From NCBI RefSeq assembly GCF_000292525.1, contig NZ_AEYF01000023.1, forward strand, positions 1-50,467: a stretch of 50,467 nt of DNA, given 5' to 3'. Every line of letters begins with the position of its first letter. Position 1 is the stretch's first letter. The DNA is from Rhizobium sp. CCGE 510 (GTDB lineage Bacteria; Pseudomonadota; Alphaproteobacteria; Rhizobiales; Rhizobiaceae). The translations under genes and the position numbers were made by a program. Shown here piece by piece: positions 17,013 to 24,379 of the stretch. The notes below the pieces were generated by a model that saw nothing but the letters and a program-made list of their open reading frames with translations, had not been told where the DNA came from and ran no database searches.

Positions 17013-17915
17013 ATGGCAGACCTGAACGACATCGCGGTTTTCGTGAAGGTGGCGCAGTATGGCAGCTTCAGCCGTGCGGCCCATTCCCTCGGCATGCCGG
17101 TCTCGACCGTCAGCCGGAAAGTGACATCGCTGGAGGAGCAGCTTGGTGTGACGCTGCTGCAGCGCACGACCCGCAAGCTCAGCCTGACGGCGCAGGGCCG
17201 GGCCTATTTCGATCAGTGCAGCGAGCCGCTCGCCCACCTTATCGACGCCGAGCAGGCACTCACGGAAACGCAGAAAAAGCCGGAAGGCCTGCTGAAGATC
17301 TCCGTGCCGGTCATCCTTGGGCAGGAGATCTTTTACGAATTCGTATCGTGCTTCCTGAAGACCTATCCCGATATCCAGGTCGATCTCTTCGTCACCAACC
17401 TGTTCCTCGATCTGATCGCCGAGAATATCGATCTCGGTATCCGTTTCGGCGAACTCAAGGATTCCTCAATTGTCGCGCAGCGGCTCGGAAAGAGCGTGCG
17501 CTATCTGGTCGCCGCGCCGGACTATCTGAAGGGCAGGGCGCTTCCCTCAAAGCCGGAAGACCTTAGAGAGCATCAGTGCGTGCTGTTGAACGGCCGCAAC
17601 GGCGACGCGGAATGGCATCTCGTCAGCGGCGGCAAGTCGGTTCGCCAGCAGGTGTCGGGGCCGGTCTCGAGCCGGGATTTCGACGCGGTGAGCGCCTTCA
17701 CCAATCGCGGCCACGGTATAGGCCTGCTGCCTTCGACGTATTGCGACGACGAGATCAGAAGAGGTGCGCTCATCCGCCTGCTGCCGGACTGGTCGTCCGA
17801 GGAAATATTCGTGCATGCCGTCTATCCCACCCGCCGCTTCCTGCCCGCCAGATTGCAGGTCTTCCTCGATGCGCTGAAAGCATGGAAAAGCCCTTTGTGG
17901 CTGCCGCTGCATTGA
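17013..17915 (+). CDS. LysR-family transcriptional regulator
   Basis: A 300-residue LTTR of the CrgA/DsdC-like branch that starts MADLNDIAVFVKVAQYGSFS. The helix-turn-helix spans about 15-60 (AAHSLGMPVSTVSRKVTSLE). The effector-binding domain contains the typical DLGIRFGEL and GIGLLPSTYCDDEI. ATG 17013 matches the usual N-terminus; the TTG at 16989 is an alternative but sits inside the dyad. It is divergent from the SDR-RidA operon. By the usual rule for this family it regulates that operon and itself. Confidence 0.88.
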   Translation: MADLNDIAVFVKVAQYGSFSRAAHSLGMPVSTVSRKVTSLEEQLGVTLLQRTTRKLSLTAQGRAYFDQCSEPLAHLIDAEQALTETQKKPEGLLKISVPVILGQEIFYEFVSCFLKTYPDIQVDLFVTNLFLDLIAENIDLGIRFGELKDSSIVAQRLGKSVRYLVAAPDYLKGRALPSKPEDLREHQCVLLNGRNGDAEWHLVSGGKSVRQQVSGPVSSRDFDAVSAFTNRGHGIGLLPSTYCDDEIRRGALIRLLPDWSSEEIFVHAVYPTRRFLPARLQVFLDALKAWKSPLWLPLH

Positions 17916-18016
17916 GCCGGCCATCACCGAAAATTGAAGCTGCCTGCGGGGCCGGACGTCCTGCGTCGGCCAAGCTGTGCTAAAGTTGCGCGCGTGGATG
18001 GCGCGGGGATCTGCCG

Positions 18017-18793
18017 ATGCTGACGACAGTTGCGGTGCTTATGGGTCTTTCCGGCCTCGTCCCGGCAGCGCAGGCGGGGGGAAACGAGGTCGACGTGACC
18101 CTGGTCCTTGCCGTCGACACCTCGCGCTCGATGGATTTCGAGGAGATCGGCATCCAGCGCGAGGGATATGTCGAAGCGCTCAAGCACAAGGAATTCATCG
18201 ATGCGGTTAAGGGCGGTCTGACCGGCCGCATCGCTATCAGCTATTTCGAATGGGCGGGCTATGTCGTCCAGGGCTCGGTGATCGACTGGCAGATGATCGA
18301 GACGGAAGCGGATGCGATCGCTTTTGCCGAAAAGCTCGAAGCTCGGCCGATTGCCACGCAGCGGCGCACATCGATCTCCACCGCGATCGCCCAAGGCGCC
18401 AGCATGATCGTGTCCAGTCCGTTTCCGTCCAGACGACAGGTGATCGACGTCTCCGGCGACGGCCCGAACAATTCCGGCAATCCGGTCACGCCGGCCCGCG
18501 ACAAGGCGGTCGAAGCCGGCATGATCATCAACGGCCTTGCCATCATGCTGCGGCCCTCCGATGCGCCCGACGGTCTCGACAAATATTACGCCGATTGCGT
18601 CATCGGCGGCCCCGGCGCCTTCGTGCTGCCGGTCCACAAGATCGAGGATTTCGCGGTCGCCGTGCGCCGCAAGCTGGTGCTTGAAATCAGCGGCCTTTCG
18701 CCGCCAGCGACGGTGCGGGAGATTGCGGGGGATGCGCCCGTAGCCGACTGTCTGGTTGGCGAGAAACAGTGGCGGGATTTTTTCGAGCGGTGA
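18017..18793 (+). CDS. DUF1194 von Willebrand A-like exported protein
   Basis: A 258-residue exported protein. A signal peptide (MLTTVAVLMGLSGLVPAAQA) is followed by a VWA fold. The metal-dependent adhesion site DTSRSM is at about residues 34-39, with downstream Thr and Asp elements in RRTSISTAIAQGA and VSGDGPNNSG. Length and motif order fit DUF1194 (PF06707), common in Rhizobiales and of unknown function. It may bind another periplasmic protein through a divalent ion. ATG 18017 has GGGGATC upstream. It is monocistronic and followed by a long inverted-repeat element. Confidence 0.85.
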   Translation: MLTTVAVLMGLSGLVPAAQAGGNEVDVTLVLAVDTSRSMDFEEIGIQREGYVEALKHKEFIDAVKGGLTGRIAISYFEWAGYVVQGSVIDWQMIETEADAIAFAEKLEARPIATQRRTSISTAIAQGASMIVSSPFPSRRQVIDVSGDGPNNSGNPVTPARDKAVEAGMIINGLAIMLRPSDAPDGLDKYYADCVIGGPGAFVLPVHKIEDFAVAVRRKLVLEISGLSPPATVREIAGDAPVADCLVGEKQWRDFFER

Positions 18794-18856
18794 CGGGTTT
18801 TTTCCATCAGTTTCGCTCGGGGTGAAGCGAGTGACGATGAAAGAGGTGCCATGTGG

Positions 18857-19012
18857 CCCCCTCATCTGCCTGCCGGCATCTTCTCCCCGCTGGGGAGAAG
18901 CGGAATCGCGGCGGCGCCTCGCGTCCCTTGAAACCTCAGCTTGGAAATGAAGGTCGTGCGGCTTGCCCCTTCTCCCCAGCGGGGAGAAGATGCCGGCAGG
19001 CAGATGAGGGGG
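18857..19012. repeat. Intergenic element with 44-bp perfect inverted repeats
   Basis: Arms at 18857-18900 and 18969-19012 are exact reverse complements over 44 bases, separated by 68 bases. Each arm also holds its own hairpin (CTTCTCCCC/GGGGAGAAG). This is the architecture of Rhizobium intergenic mosaic-type (RIME-like) palindromes. It fills most of the 342-base gap between the convergent DUF1194 and VOC genes, where I see no gene. Confidence 0.8.
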
Positions 19013-19135
19013 CAGCACGGCACGTCCTCCATTGTCCTTCGCCTCGCCTTGAGCGGCAAGCGAAAGGCAAGCGGACTGCACCATTATTAAGAGGGAACAC
19101 AGACGCGACGAGCGTCTGCGTCCCTCTACCGCCAT

Positions 19136-19825
19136 CTATAGCGGCAGCTCTCTGCCAGCCTGTTCGCTGACCATGTAATCGGCGTACCAGTCCGGCCAGC
19201 CCTCGTCGTGCTTGCCGCCGTTGCGCTTCTCGTGTTCGCCGTGGGCGGTCGCCGCGCGGCGCAGCGCTGAGGCAAGATCGCTCGAGGTGGCAAAGGCTGT
19301 CTCGTCGGCGTCGATGCGTCCCGCCAATCGCGTGGTTACCTCCTGGAACAGCCAGCCATTGCCGTCGGGATCCTTGAACGAGGCGAAGGAGCGATAGCTG
19401 CGGTGCTCGGGATCGCGGCCGGCGAGCCTGAGCCGTCCGAAGAGATAGGGCTCGTCCTTGCCCGCGTAGACGCCGGCAGCGTCATGGAACACGTCGCTGA
19501 CCTCGACGCCGCGGGCGATGAGATCGCGGCGGGCGGCCTCGATGTCGGAGACGATAAGGTAGAGCCCCTGGGCGGAGCCGGGTGGCGCGGCGGTGACGTT
19601 CTTGCCGAAGATGATCGCGCAGCCGGAGCCGGGCGGGGTAAACTGGAGCACCCGGAAATCGGCATCATTGGCGAAATCGGCATCGAGCCGCCAGCCAAGG
19701 CTGTCGTAAAAACGTTTGGCGCGATCGACGTCGGAAACGGGAATGACGACCACTTCGAGCTTGGTGTCGACAGGCCGTGTTTTCGAATTTTCGATAGGGG
19801 TTTCACTGCGCATTGCATTGCTCAT
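19136..19825 (-). CDS. VOC/glyoxalase-like domain protein
   Basis: A 229-residue cytoplasmic protein. One vicinal-oxygen-chelate domain covers about 22-165: it starts LEVVVIPVSDVDRAKRFYDS and ends SFKDPDGNGWLFQEV. The Glu in WLFQEV is a likely metal ligand. A C-terminal tail of about 60 residues (ending EGWPDWYADYMVSEQAG) is an extension beyond the single VOC unit. These proteins include glyoxalase I and antibiotic-binding dimers; the substrate is unknown. AAGGAGC precedes ATG 19825. The gene stands alone on its strand. Confidence 0.88.
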   Translation of the reverse strand: MSNAMRSETPIENSKTRPVDTKLEVVVIPVSDVDRAKRFYDSLGWRLDADFANDADFRVLQFTPPGSGCAIIFGKNVTAAPPGSAQGLYLIVSDIEAARRDLIARGVEVSDVFHDAAGVYAGKDEPYLFGRLRLAGRDPEHRSYRSFASFKDPDGNGWLFQEVTTRLAGRIDADETAFATSSDLASALRRAATAHGEHEKRNGGKHDEGWPDWYADYMVSEQAGRELPL

Positions 19826-20009
19826 CTTCAGCTCCTTGAGGGTTTGGACGCATTAAGAATGGCGATACATGTCGGGGTCGAGTGGACCACAGCGCGGCGG
19901 GGGCGTCGAATCAATTATTCTGTCGGCATTGGCCCGGAATGGCGGATTTTGCTTCGGTTCCTAGCGATCCATCCGGTTCACAGCCAGTCATCACAAGATC
20001 GACCCGGTG

Positions 20010-20037
20010 AAGACGGCGGGATTGTTCCCGCCGTCTT
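20010..20037 (-). terminator. Hairpin downstream of ribH2
   Basis: AAGACGGCGGG (20010-20020) pairs perfectly with CCCGCCGTCTT (20027-20037) around six bases. It sits 22 bases past the lumazine-synthase stop. There is no long T-run, so termination strength is uncertain. Confidence 0.55.
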
Positions 20038-20058
20038 GCTTGCGAAGATGTCGTCGAG

Positions 20059-20493
20059 CTACGCTGCAAGAGCGGCGCGTGTCTTTCCGATCGTCAGCGC
20101 GGCCTTTGCCGCCTCGCGTCCTTTCTCGACGAAATGTGCGCGGTAGATCTGCTTATGGTGTTCGGTTTCCTGATATTGATGCGGGGTCAGCGAAACCGAC
20201 AGCACCGGCACGCCGGTATCCATGCCGGCGCGCATCAGCCCGTCGACGACGGCCTGGGCGACGAATTCGTGGCGGTAAATTCCGCCGTCGACGACGAAAG
20301 CGGCGGCAATGACGGCGCCATAGCGCCCGCTTGCGGCCAGGTCGCGCGAAAGCAGCGGCATCTCGAATGCGCCCGGAACATCGAACACATCGACCTGCTC
20401 GGGCGGAACAAGCTGGTAGAAGCCGTCAAGGGCGCGGTCGACGATGTCGGCGTGCCAACTGGCTTTGATAAAGGCGTAGCGGGTGGGTGTCAT
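20059..20493 (-). CDS. ribH2: 6,7-dimethyl-8-ribityllumazine synthase, type II
   Basis: A 144-residue lumazine synthase. It condenses 5-amino-6-ribitylamino-uracil with 3,4-dihydroxy-2-butanone-4-phosphate, the penultimate step of riboflavin synthesis, in the cytoplasm. Family motifs are VDVFDVPGAFEMPLLSR (about 34-50), VVDGGIYRHEFVAQAVVDGL with the catalytic-type His (about 67-86), and GVPVLSVSLTP. It resembles the RibH2 paralogue of Rhizobium and Brucella, which is decameric. The gene is preceded by a promoter, an FMN riboswitch and a hairpin, so it is repressed when FMN is plentiful. It is monocistronic and apart from the rest of the rib pathway, as is usual for RibH2. Confidence 0.93.
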   Translation of the reverse strand: MTPTRYAFIKASWHADIVDRALDGFYQLVPPEQVDVFDVPGAFEMPLLSRDLAASGRYGAVIAAAFVVDGGIYRHEFVAQAVVDGLMRAGMDTGVPVLSVSLTPHQYQETEHHKQIYRAHFVEKGREAAKAALTIGKTRAALAA

Positions 20494-20539
20494 GGTAGTC
20501 TCCTTTGGCGAACAGACACATCACCCAAGGCGATCACGA

Positions 20540-20571
20540 ACGTTCCCGACAGCCGCAAGGGCTGGGAACGT
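20540..20571 (-). promoter_or_regulatory. Hairpin between FMN aptamer and ribH2 (expression platform)
   Basis: On the minus strand ACGTTCCC-AGCC pairs with GGCT-GGGAACGT around a short loop. It follows the aptamer directly and precedes the start codon by about 46 bases. Without a T-run it is not a classical terminator. It may be one of two alternative folds that set access to the ribosome site or to Rho. Confidence 0.5.
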
Positions 20572-20572
20572 G

Positions 20573-20708
20573 CGTTCTCTTTCATCCGGACTATGACCGT
20601 CGGCTCAGGCATCTCACCTGATCTGCTGACCCTTCCGAGGAAGGCGCTCGCGGGCTCGCAATCGGAACTGCATACCGCCGGTAGGGACTTTCACCCCGCC
20701 CTGAGAAC
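20573..20708 (-). promoter_or_regulatory. FMN riboswitch (RFN element)
   Basis: Reading the minus strand, the conserved RFN blocks occur in order: GGGCGGGGTGAAAGTCCC, ACCGGCGGTA, GCCCGCGAGCG, TCAGGTGAGATGCCTGAGCC, GACGGTCATAGTCCGGATG and AAGAGA. Outer strands pair as the P1 stem. It binds flavin mononucleotide and controls ribH2 on the same strand. Confidence 0.95.
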
Positions 20709-20714
20709 GGCGTG

Positions 20715-20743
20715 AACATAGGTGGAAGGCGAGGTGCTGGCAA
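20715..20743 (-). promoter_or_regulatory. Predicted promoter of the ribH2 transcript
   Basis: On the minus strand TTGCCA (20738-20743) and TATGTT (20715-20720) are separated by 17 bases. The expected transcript start falls near 20708, exactly at the first base of the FMN aptamer. That position supports the call. Confidence 0.65.
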
Positions 20744-21080
20744 TAGGGCGAAATGCTTTCATCGCGGATGCGGGGTGGGAATGGCGTGAGTTGCCTCGAA
20801 GCGCGCCGGCATCTCCAGATCGCTCGCTCTCCTTCACAGGGGCGTATGCCTTTCGCTTGCTGCTCAAGGGGGATGAGCGACAAAAGGAGCGAATGCACCG
20901 AGCGCAAGCGAAAGGCACGATTACAAGCCGGCGTCGGCGATGCAAGGAGGATGGCGCCCGACCGCCCTTGTTGCGCGCGCACTTCCGCCTACATGCTCAC
21001 GCGAGGACACCCACGTCACACGGCATGACCGCTGATCCCGCCCGAGGCGAGGCAGGCCATGACAATTATCGGAGAGCGTG
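20744..21080. other. Gap with no gene seen
   Basis: About 337 bases between the ribH2 promoter and the SRPBCC gene. Open frames here have no start context and no recognisable family. I see no strong hairpin or repeat. It probably holds the promoter of the SRPBCC gene. Confidence 0.5.
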
Positions 21081-21527
21081 ATGCCAGAATCTTTCGTCGT
21101 TCACCGCGAGGCGCATATCGCGGCGCCGCCGGCCGCAGTGTTTGCGCTGATGACCGACCCGCAGAAGATTCTGGGCTGGATGGGGACGGAGGCTGAGGTC
21201 GAGCCGCAGCCGGGCGGGCTCTATCTTGTCAACGTCACCGGCGCCCGCTTTGCGCGCGGCTCGTTTCGCGAGGTGGTGCCGGTTCATCGCCTTGCCTACA
21301 GCTTCGGCTGGGACGGCAGCGAGGTGGTGCCGCCGGGGTCGAGCCTGGTCGAGATCGACTTGATCGAGCAGGGAAGCGGAACGCTGCTGCGGCTCACGCA
21401 TAGCGGTCTGCCGAGCGCCGATCAATGCGCCGGACATGCAGAAGGCTGGGCGCATTACCTGGGGCGGCTGACCGAGGTCGCCGCCGGGCGTGACCCGGGT
21501 CCCGACCCATTTTACGGCAGGACATGA
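21081..21527 (+). CDS. SRPBCC / AHSA1-type domain protein
   Basis: A 148-residue START-like (AHSA1, PF08327) protein. It opens FVVHREAHIAAPPAAVFALMTDPQK and carries the family's FREVVPVHRLAYSFGW and SLVEIDLIEQGSGTLLRLTH strands; the C-terminal helix includes HAEGWAHYLGRL. These proteins form a hydrophobic ligand-binding cavity. ATG 21081 is preferred over GTG 21078 because GGAGAG is better spaced to it. Such genes often follow an ArsR regulator, but none is directly adjacent here. The ligand is unknown. Confidence 0.88.
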   Translation: MPESFVVHREAHIAAPPAAVFALMTDPQKILGWMGTEAEVEPQPGGLYLVNVTGARFARGSFREVVPVHRLAYSFGWDGSEVVPPGSSLVEIDLIEQGSGTLLRLTHSGLPSADQCAGHAEGWAHYLGRLTEVAAGRDPGPDPFYGRT

Positions 21528-21649
21528 ACGGTTTTTTGCGGGCCGGTGGATTGCCCTGAAGCGCCTGCCGTTGCGAGAAAAACGGCTGGCCGGCGCTGCG
21601 ATTGGCCGTCCGAAAGCGCTTCTTTTTCTCCCGCAAACATGAACGTGAA

Positions 21650-21664
21650 GTTCATCTCCAGTTC
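21650..21664 (+). promoter_or_regulatory. Possible alphaproteobacterial LexA (SOS) box
   Basis: GTTC at 21650-21653, seven bases, GTTC at 21661-21664 exactly fits the GTTC-N7-GTTC LexA site known in Rhizobium. It lies 49 bases upstream of the small secreted protein. Such an 8-base match is expected about once or twice by chance in 50 kb. An overlapping dyad (ATGAAC-GTGAA-GTTCAT, 21639-21655) adds ambiguity. Confidence 0.3.
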
Positions 21665-21712
21665 AATTTGGCGGCCCTAGGGTGGGAACGGCTGGATGAA
21701 ATGGAGTTTTCG

Positions 21713-22033
21713 ATGAAGGCACTTTCTATCGCGGCTGCCTTGCTCGCTGGCAGCCTCTCGATCGGCACAGCTGAGGCGATGCCGATGGGGACAATCAAGG
21801 TCCAGAGCAATGTCACAAGCGATGTCACAAAGGTCGACTATGCGTGCGGCCGCGGCTGGCATCTGACCCGCTGGGGCGAATGCCGGCGAAGCTGGCGCCG
21901 CCCGCCGCCGGTGGCCTTTTACGGCGGTCCGCCCCGCTGGGGCTGGGAGCGGCGTCACCGGGATTGGGATGGTCCGCGCTGGCGCGATGAGCGGCGCGGC
22001 GATCACCACCGCCGTTGGCGGGATGACGACTGA
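21713..22033 (+). CDS. Small secreted Arg/Trp-rich protein with CGRGWHLT motif
   Basis: A 106-residue exported protein. The signal peptide (MKALSIAAALLAGSLSIGTA, then EA) starts at ATG 21713, which has GGAG upstream; the frame is open further left but without signal context. The mature protein has YACGRGWHLTRWGECRRSWR, a motif of small Rhizobiales surface proteins in the GCG_CRPN-like group, then a tail rich in Arg, Trp, Asp and His. The function is unknown. The two cysteines probably form a disulfide in the periplasm. A possible LexA box is upstream. Confidence 0.75.
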   Translation: MKALSIAAALLAGSLSIGTAEAMPMGTIKVQSNVTSDVTKVDYACGRGWHLTRWGECRRSWRRPPPVAFYGGPPRWGWERRHRDWDGPRWRDERRGDHHRRWRDDD

Positions 22034-22118
22034 AGCCTTGCCAGAGGCAAATTGACGAAGGCCGGTGCGATATTTTTTCGCCCGGCCTTTTCTTTTGAAT
22101 GTTGCAACTGTGATCGGG

Positions 22119-22343
22119 TCAGATTTTGCTGACCAGCCAGTACTTGCCGTCGATCAATTCTTCGAGCTCGATCGGATCCTTGACGCCGAATTCATACCAT
22201 TCGACCAGTTCCTTCGCCTTGCGGCTGCTCTCCTCTGCTTTGAACTCGACGTGATGCCTTTCGCACCACCGCCGAAGGATCGACGTCAGCAGCGTCATGT
22301 CATTCCCATCCAGCGGATCTTTCGGCCAGAAAATCGTGCCCAT
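22119..22343 (-). CDS. Small hypothetical protein
   Basis: A 74-residue soluble acidic protein. ATG 22343 follows GAGGGG; a TTG four codons upstream is possible. It is helical, with a central RKAKELVEWYEFGVKDPIELEELI stretch split by aromatic residues. No signal peptide or known motif is seen. The ribosome site and Rhizobium-like codon use support it as real. No family recognised. Confidence 0.55.
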   Translation of the reverse strand: MGTIFWPKDPLDGNDMTLLTSILRRWCERHHVEFKAEESSRKAKELVEWYEFGVKDPIELEELIDGKYWLVSKI

Positions 22344-22521
22344 CGTACCCCTCAATCACACGATGACGAACGGCCGCATAATGGAAGCAAAACTGCGCAA
22401 GTTTAAAGCGTTATTTTTTGCATTTCGCCGTGATGGAAGAATCTCGGGAGAATTGTCTGCGTGGAATGGCTCAAGGAACCGATAGGGCTCCAGAAGGCAT
22501 CCTTGCGGACGTCCCGGGGCG

Positions 22522-23655
22522 ATGTCATGTTGCAGCATGGATCTGCCATCTCCCCTTGCCTGGTTGGTTGATGAGGCCGGTGCCTCGCCTGGTCCCGAAC
22601 GGTTTCTGGCCGAGCTCGGGCGCCGGCTTTTGGCTGATGGTCTGCCGCTTTCGGGCGGCGCGCTGACGCTTTCCGTGCCGCATCCAATCATCGCTCGGCG
22701 CACCTGGCTGTGGCGGGCCGAGACCGGGGCCGTCATTGAGGCGCTGGCCTTTGCTGCGGCTCCGCAGAGCGAGGCCGGGCGCGAGTGGCTGCGTGGGCTC
22801 GGGCCGGTGTGGGAGAGCCGGATCGGGCCTGCAGAGAATAATCAGGCATCGGACGGGCCGCTGCTTGGCTGGGCGGGAGTTGCCAACAGGGCAGGGGGTG
22901 GCGCATTCGGTTCGGCCGAGGCCAGTCTGCTGCGCGAAGTCGCGCGTTTTGCCGCGGCGCCGCTCGCCGCTTTGGCGGCGCGGGAGGCGCGCGCCGCGCT
23001 GCTTGAAGCCTATCTCGGTCGGCGTAGCGCTGCCCGGGTGCAGGCCGGCGCGCTTGCCCGCGGCACCGGCGAGACCATCCGCGCTGCTCTTCTCTGTGCC
23101 GATCTGCGCGATTTCACCGCGCTTTCGGAGGTGACGGAGCCGCAGGCGATGATTGCCGCGCTCGACGCTTATTTTGATCGCGTCGCAGGCGCAGTGCACG
23201 CCTTCGGCGGCGAAGTGCTGAAATTCATCGGCGACGGCGTGCTGGCGATCTTTCCGGTCACGGCTACGTCAAGCGAGGCCGACATCGCCCAAGGGGATCA
23301 CGAGGCCTGCGAGGCCGCCCTGCGGGCCGTCGCCGCCAGCCGGGCCGGCATGGCGCATCTCGACCAGGTGCGCCAGGCGCAGGGTCTGGCGCCGCTGCCG
23401 TTCGGCGCGGCGCTGCATTTCGGCGAGATCCTGTGGGGCAATATCGGTGCGGCCGACCGGCTGGACTTCACCGCCATCGGCCCCGCGATCAACCTGGTCA
23501 GCCGCCTGGAAGGGCTTTGCAAACCGCTCGGCAGAAGCGTGCTGATTTCGGGAGCGATTGCGGCGAATACGACGACGGCCTTGATGCCGCTCGGAGAGCA
23601 TAGCTTGCGCGGTATTGCTGCCCCTTGCGCGGTCTTCACCCTGGCGGAAGCTTGA
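22522..23655 (+). CDS. Soluble class III adenylate/guanylate cyclase
   Basis: A 377-residue cytoplasmic cyclase with no membrane segment. The N-terminal 170 residues read like a degenerate GAF-type sensory region (ALTLSVPHPIIARRTWLW, EASLLREVARFAAAPLAALA). The cyclase domain covers about 185-370. Catalytic residues are complete: Asp194 (CADLRDF), Asp238 (FIGDGVLAIF), Asn324 and Arg328 (INLVSRLE). The specificity pair Lys234 and Asp315 predicts ATP and thus cAMP. The start is uncertain: ATG 22522 has GGGG close by; ATG 22537 has none. It resembles Rhizobium cyclases annotated Cya-type but is not tied to any neighbour. It is the second class III cyclase in the window. Confidence 0.88.
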   Translation: MSCCSMDLPSPLAWLVDEAGASPGPERFLAELGRRLLADGLPLSGGALTLSVPHPIIARRTWLWRAETGAVIEALAFAAAPQSEAGREWLRGLGPVWESRIGPAENNQASDGPLLGWAGVANRAGGGAFGSAEASLLREVARFAAAPLAALAAREARAALLEAYLGRRSAARVQAGALARGTGETIRAALLCADLRDFTALSEVTEPQAMIAALDAYFDRVAGAVHAFGGEVLKFIGDGVLAIFPVTATSSEADIAQGDHEACEAALRAVAASRAGMAHLDQVRQAQGLAPLPFGAALHFGEILWGNIGAADRLDFTAIGPAINLVSRLEGLCKPLGRSVLISGAIAANTTTALMPLGEHSLRGIAAPCAVFTLAEA

Positions 23656-23693
23656 GTCACTGACAGGGCGACTGCAGTTATGCAAAGAAAATT

Positions 23694-23713
23694 TTGCAAA
23701 GGTATCTTTGCAA
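23694..23713. promoter_or_regulatory. Perfect dyad operator of the ArsR-type gene
   Basis: TTGCAAAG (23694-23701), GTAT, CTTTGCAA (23706-23713) is a perfect 8-bp inverted repeat. A further half site TGCAAAG stands at 23681-23687. It ends 15 bases before the regulator start, the usual place for an autoregulatory ArsR-family operator. Confidence 0.6.
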
Positions 23714-23728
23714 TAGTAAGCTGCTGGC

Positions 23729-24379
23729 ATGAAGAATCCCCAGCGCCAGACCGTCGCCCATGCAAAGCAGCCGCGCACCGTCAGCCGGGTCGTACCTGAT
23801 CCCGTCGCGCTGAAGGCGCTGGCGCATCCCGTCCGGTTGCGCATGCTCGGCATGCTGAGAATCGATGGCCCTGCAACCGCGACGCAACTCGCCGCGCGGC
23901 TGGGCTTGAACAGTGGTGCGACGAGCTACCATCTGCGCCAGCTTGCCCAATATGGCTTCATCGAGGCGGCGCCGCATGTCTCACGGCGCGACCGCTGGTG
24001 GCGCGCCAGCCATGAGCTTACCTCGGTACCGCCAAGCGAATCCGCGGGGGAGGAGCTCGATCTCGACCTCGCTTTCAACCAGGCGGCACTCTCGCTGCAG
24101 GTCGGTCAGATGCAGCAGGCGCTGGAGGAATATGCCGAACTGCCGGCCGAGTGGCGCAAGGCGACGGCTGCCGACGACATTATTATTCCGATGACGGCTG
24201 ATCAGGCCGAGGCTCTGACGAAGCAGCTGACTGACGTGATCCTGGAGGCGATGCGGGCCGCCCCGCCGCTGGGCGAGGCGGCGTCTCGGGATCCCGGCAT
24301 GGTTCCCTTCTATGTCATGCTGCACGCCTTCCCCTATCCGGGCCGCCTTCCGCATCGCAAAGGGGAGGATGAGGCGTGA
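23729..24379 (+). CDS. ArsR-type winged-helix transcriptional regulator
   Basis: A 216-residue regulator. The N-terminal half is an ArsR/HTH_20-like winged helix (about 25-95: LKALAHPVRLRMLGMLRIDG, ATATQLAARLGLNSGATSYH, LRQLAQYGFIEAAP). The C-terminal half is a helical dimer or ligand region with no metal-binding Cys motif, so it is not a classical metal sensor. It overlaps the MFS gene by four bases (GTGA), so the two are co-transcribed. With the dyad upstream, the simple model is an autorepressor that also controls the exporter. ATG 23729 lies just past the operator. Confidence 0.9.
   Translation: MKNPQRQTVAHAKQPRTVSRVVPDPVALKALAHPVRLRMLGMLRIDGPATATQLAARLGLNSGATSYHLRQLAQYGFIEAAPHVSRRDRWWRASHELTSVPPSESAGEELDLDLAFNQAALSLQVGQMQQALEEYAELPAEWRKATAADDIIIPMTADQAEALTKQLTDVILEAMRAAPPLGEAASRDPGMVPFYVMLHAFPYPGRLPHRKGEDEA

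Noticed and set aside
18857..19012. Insertion sequence or CRISPR-like array
   Set aside because: Only one inverted pair, no transposase frame, no regular spacers.
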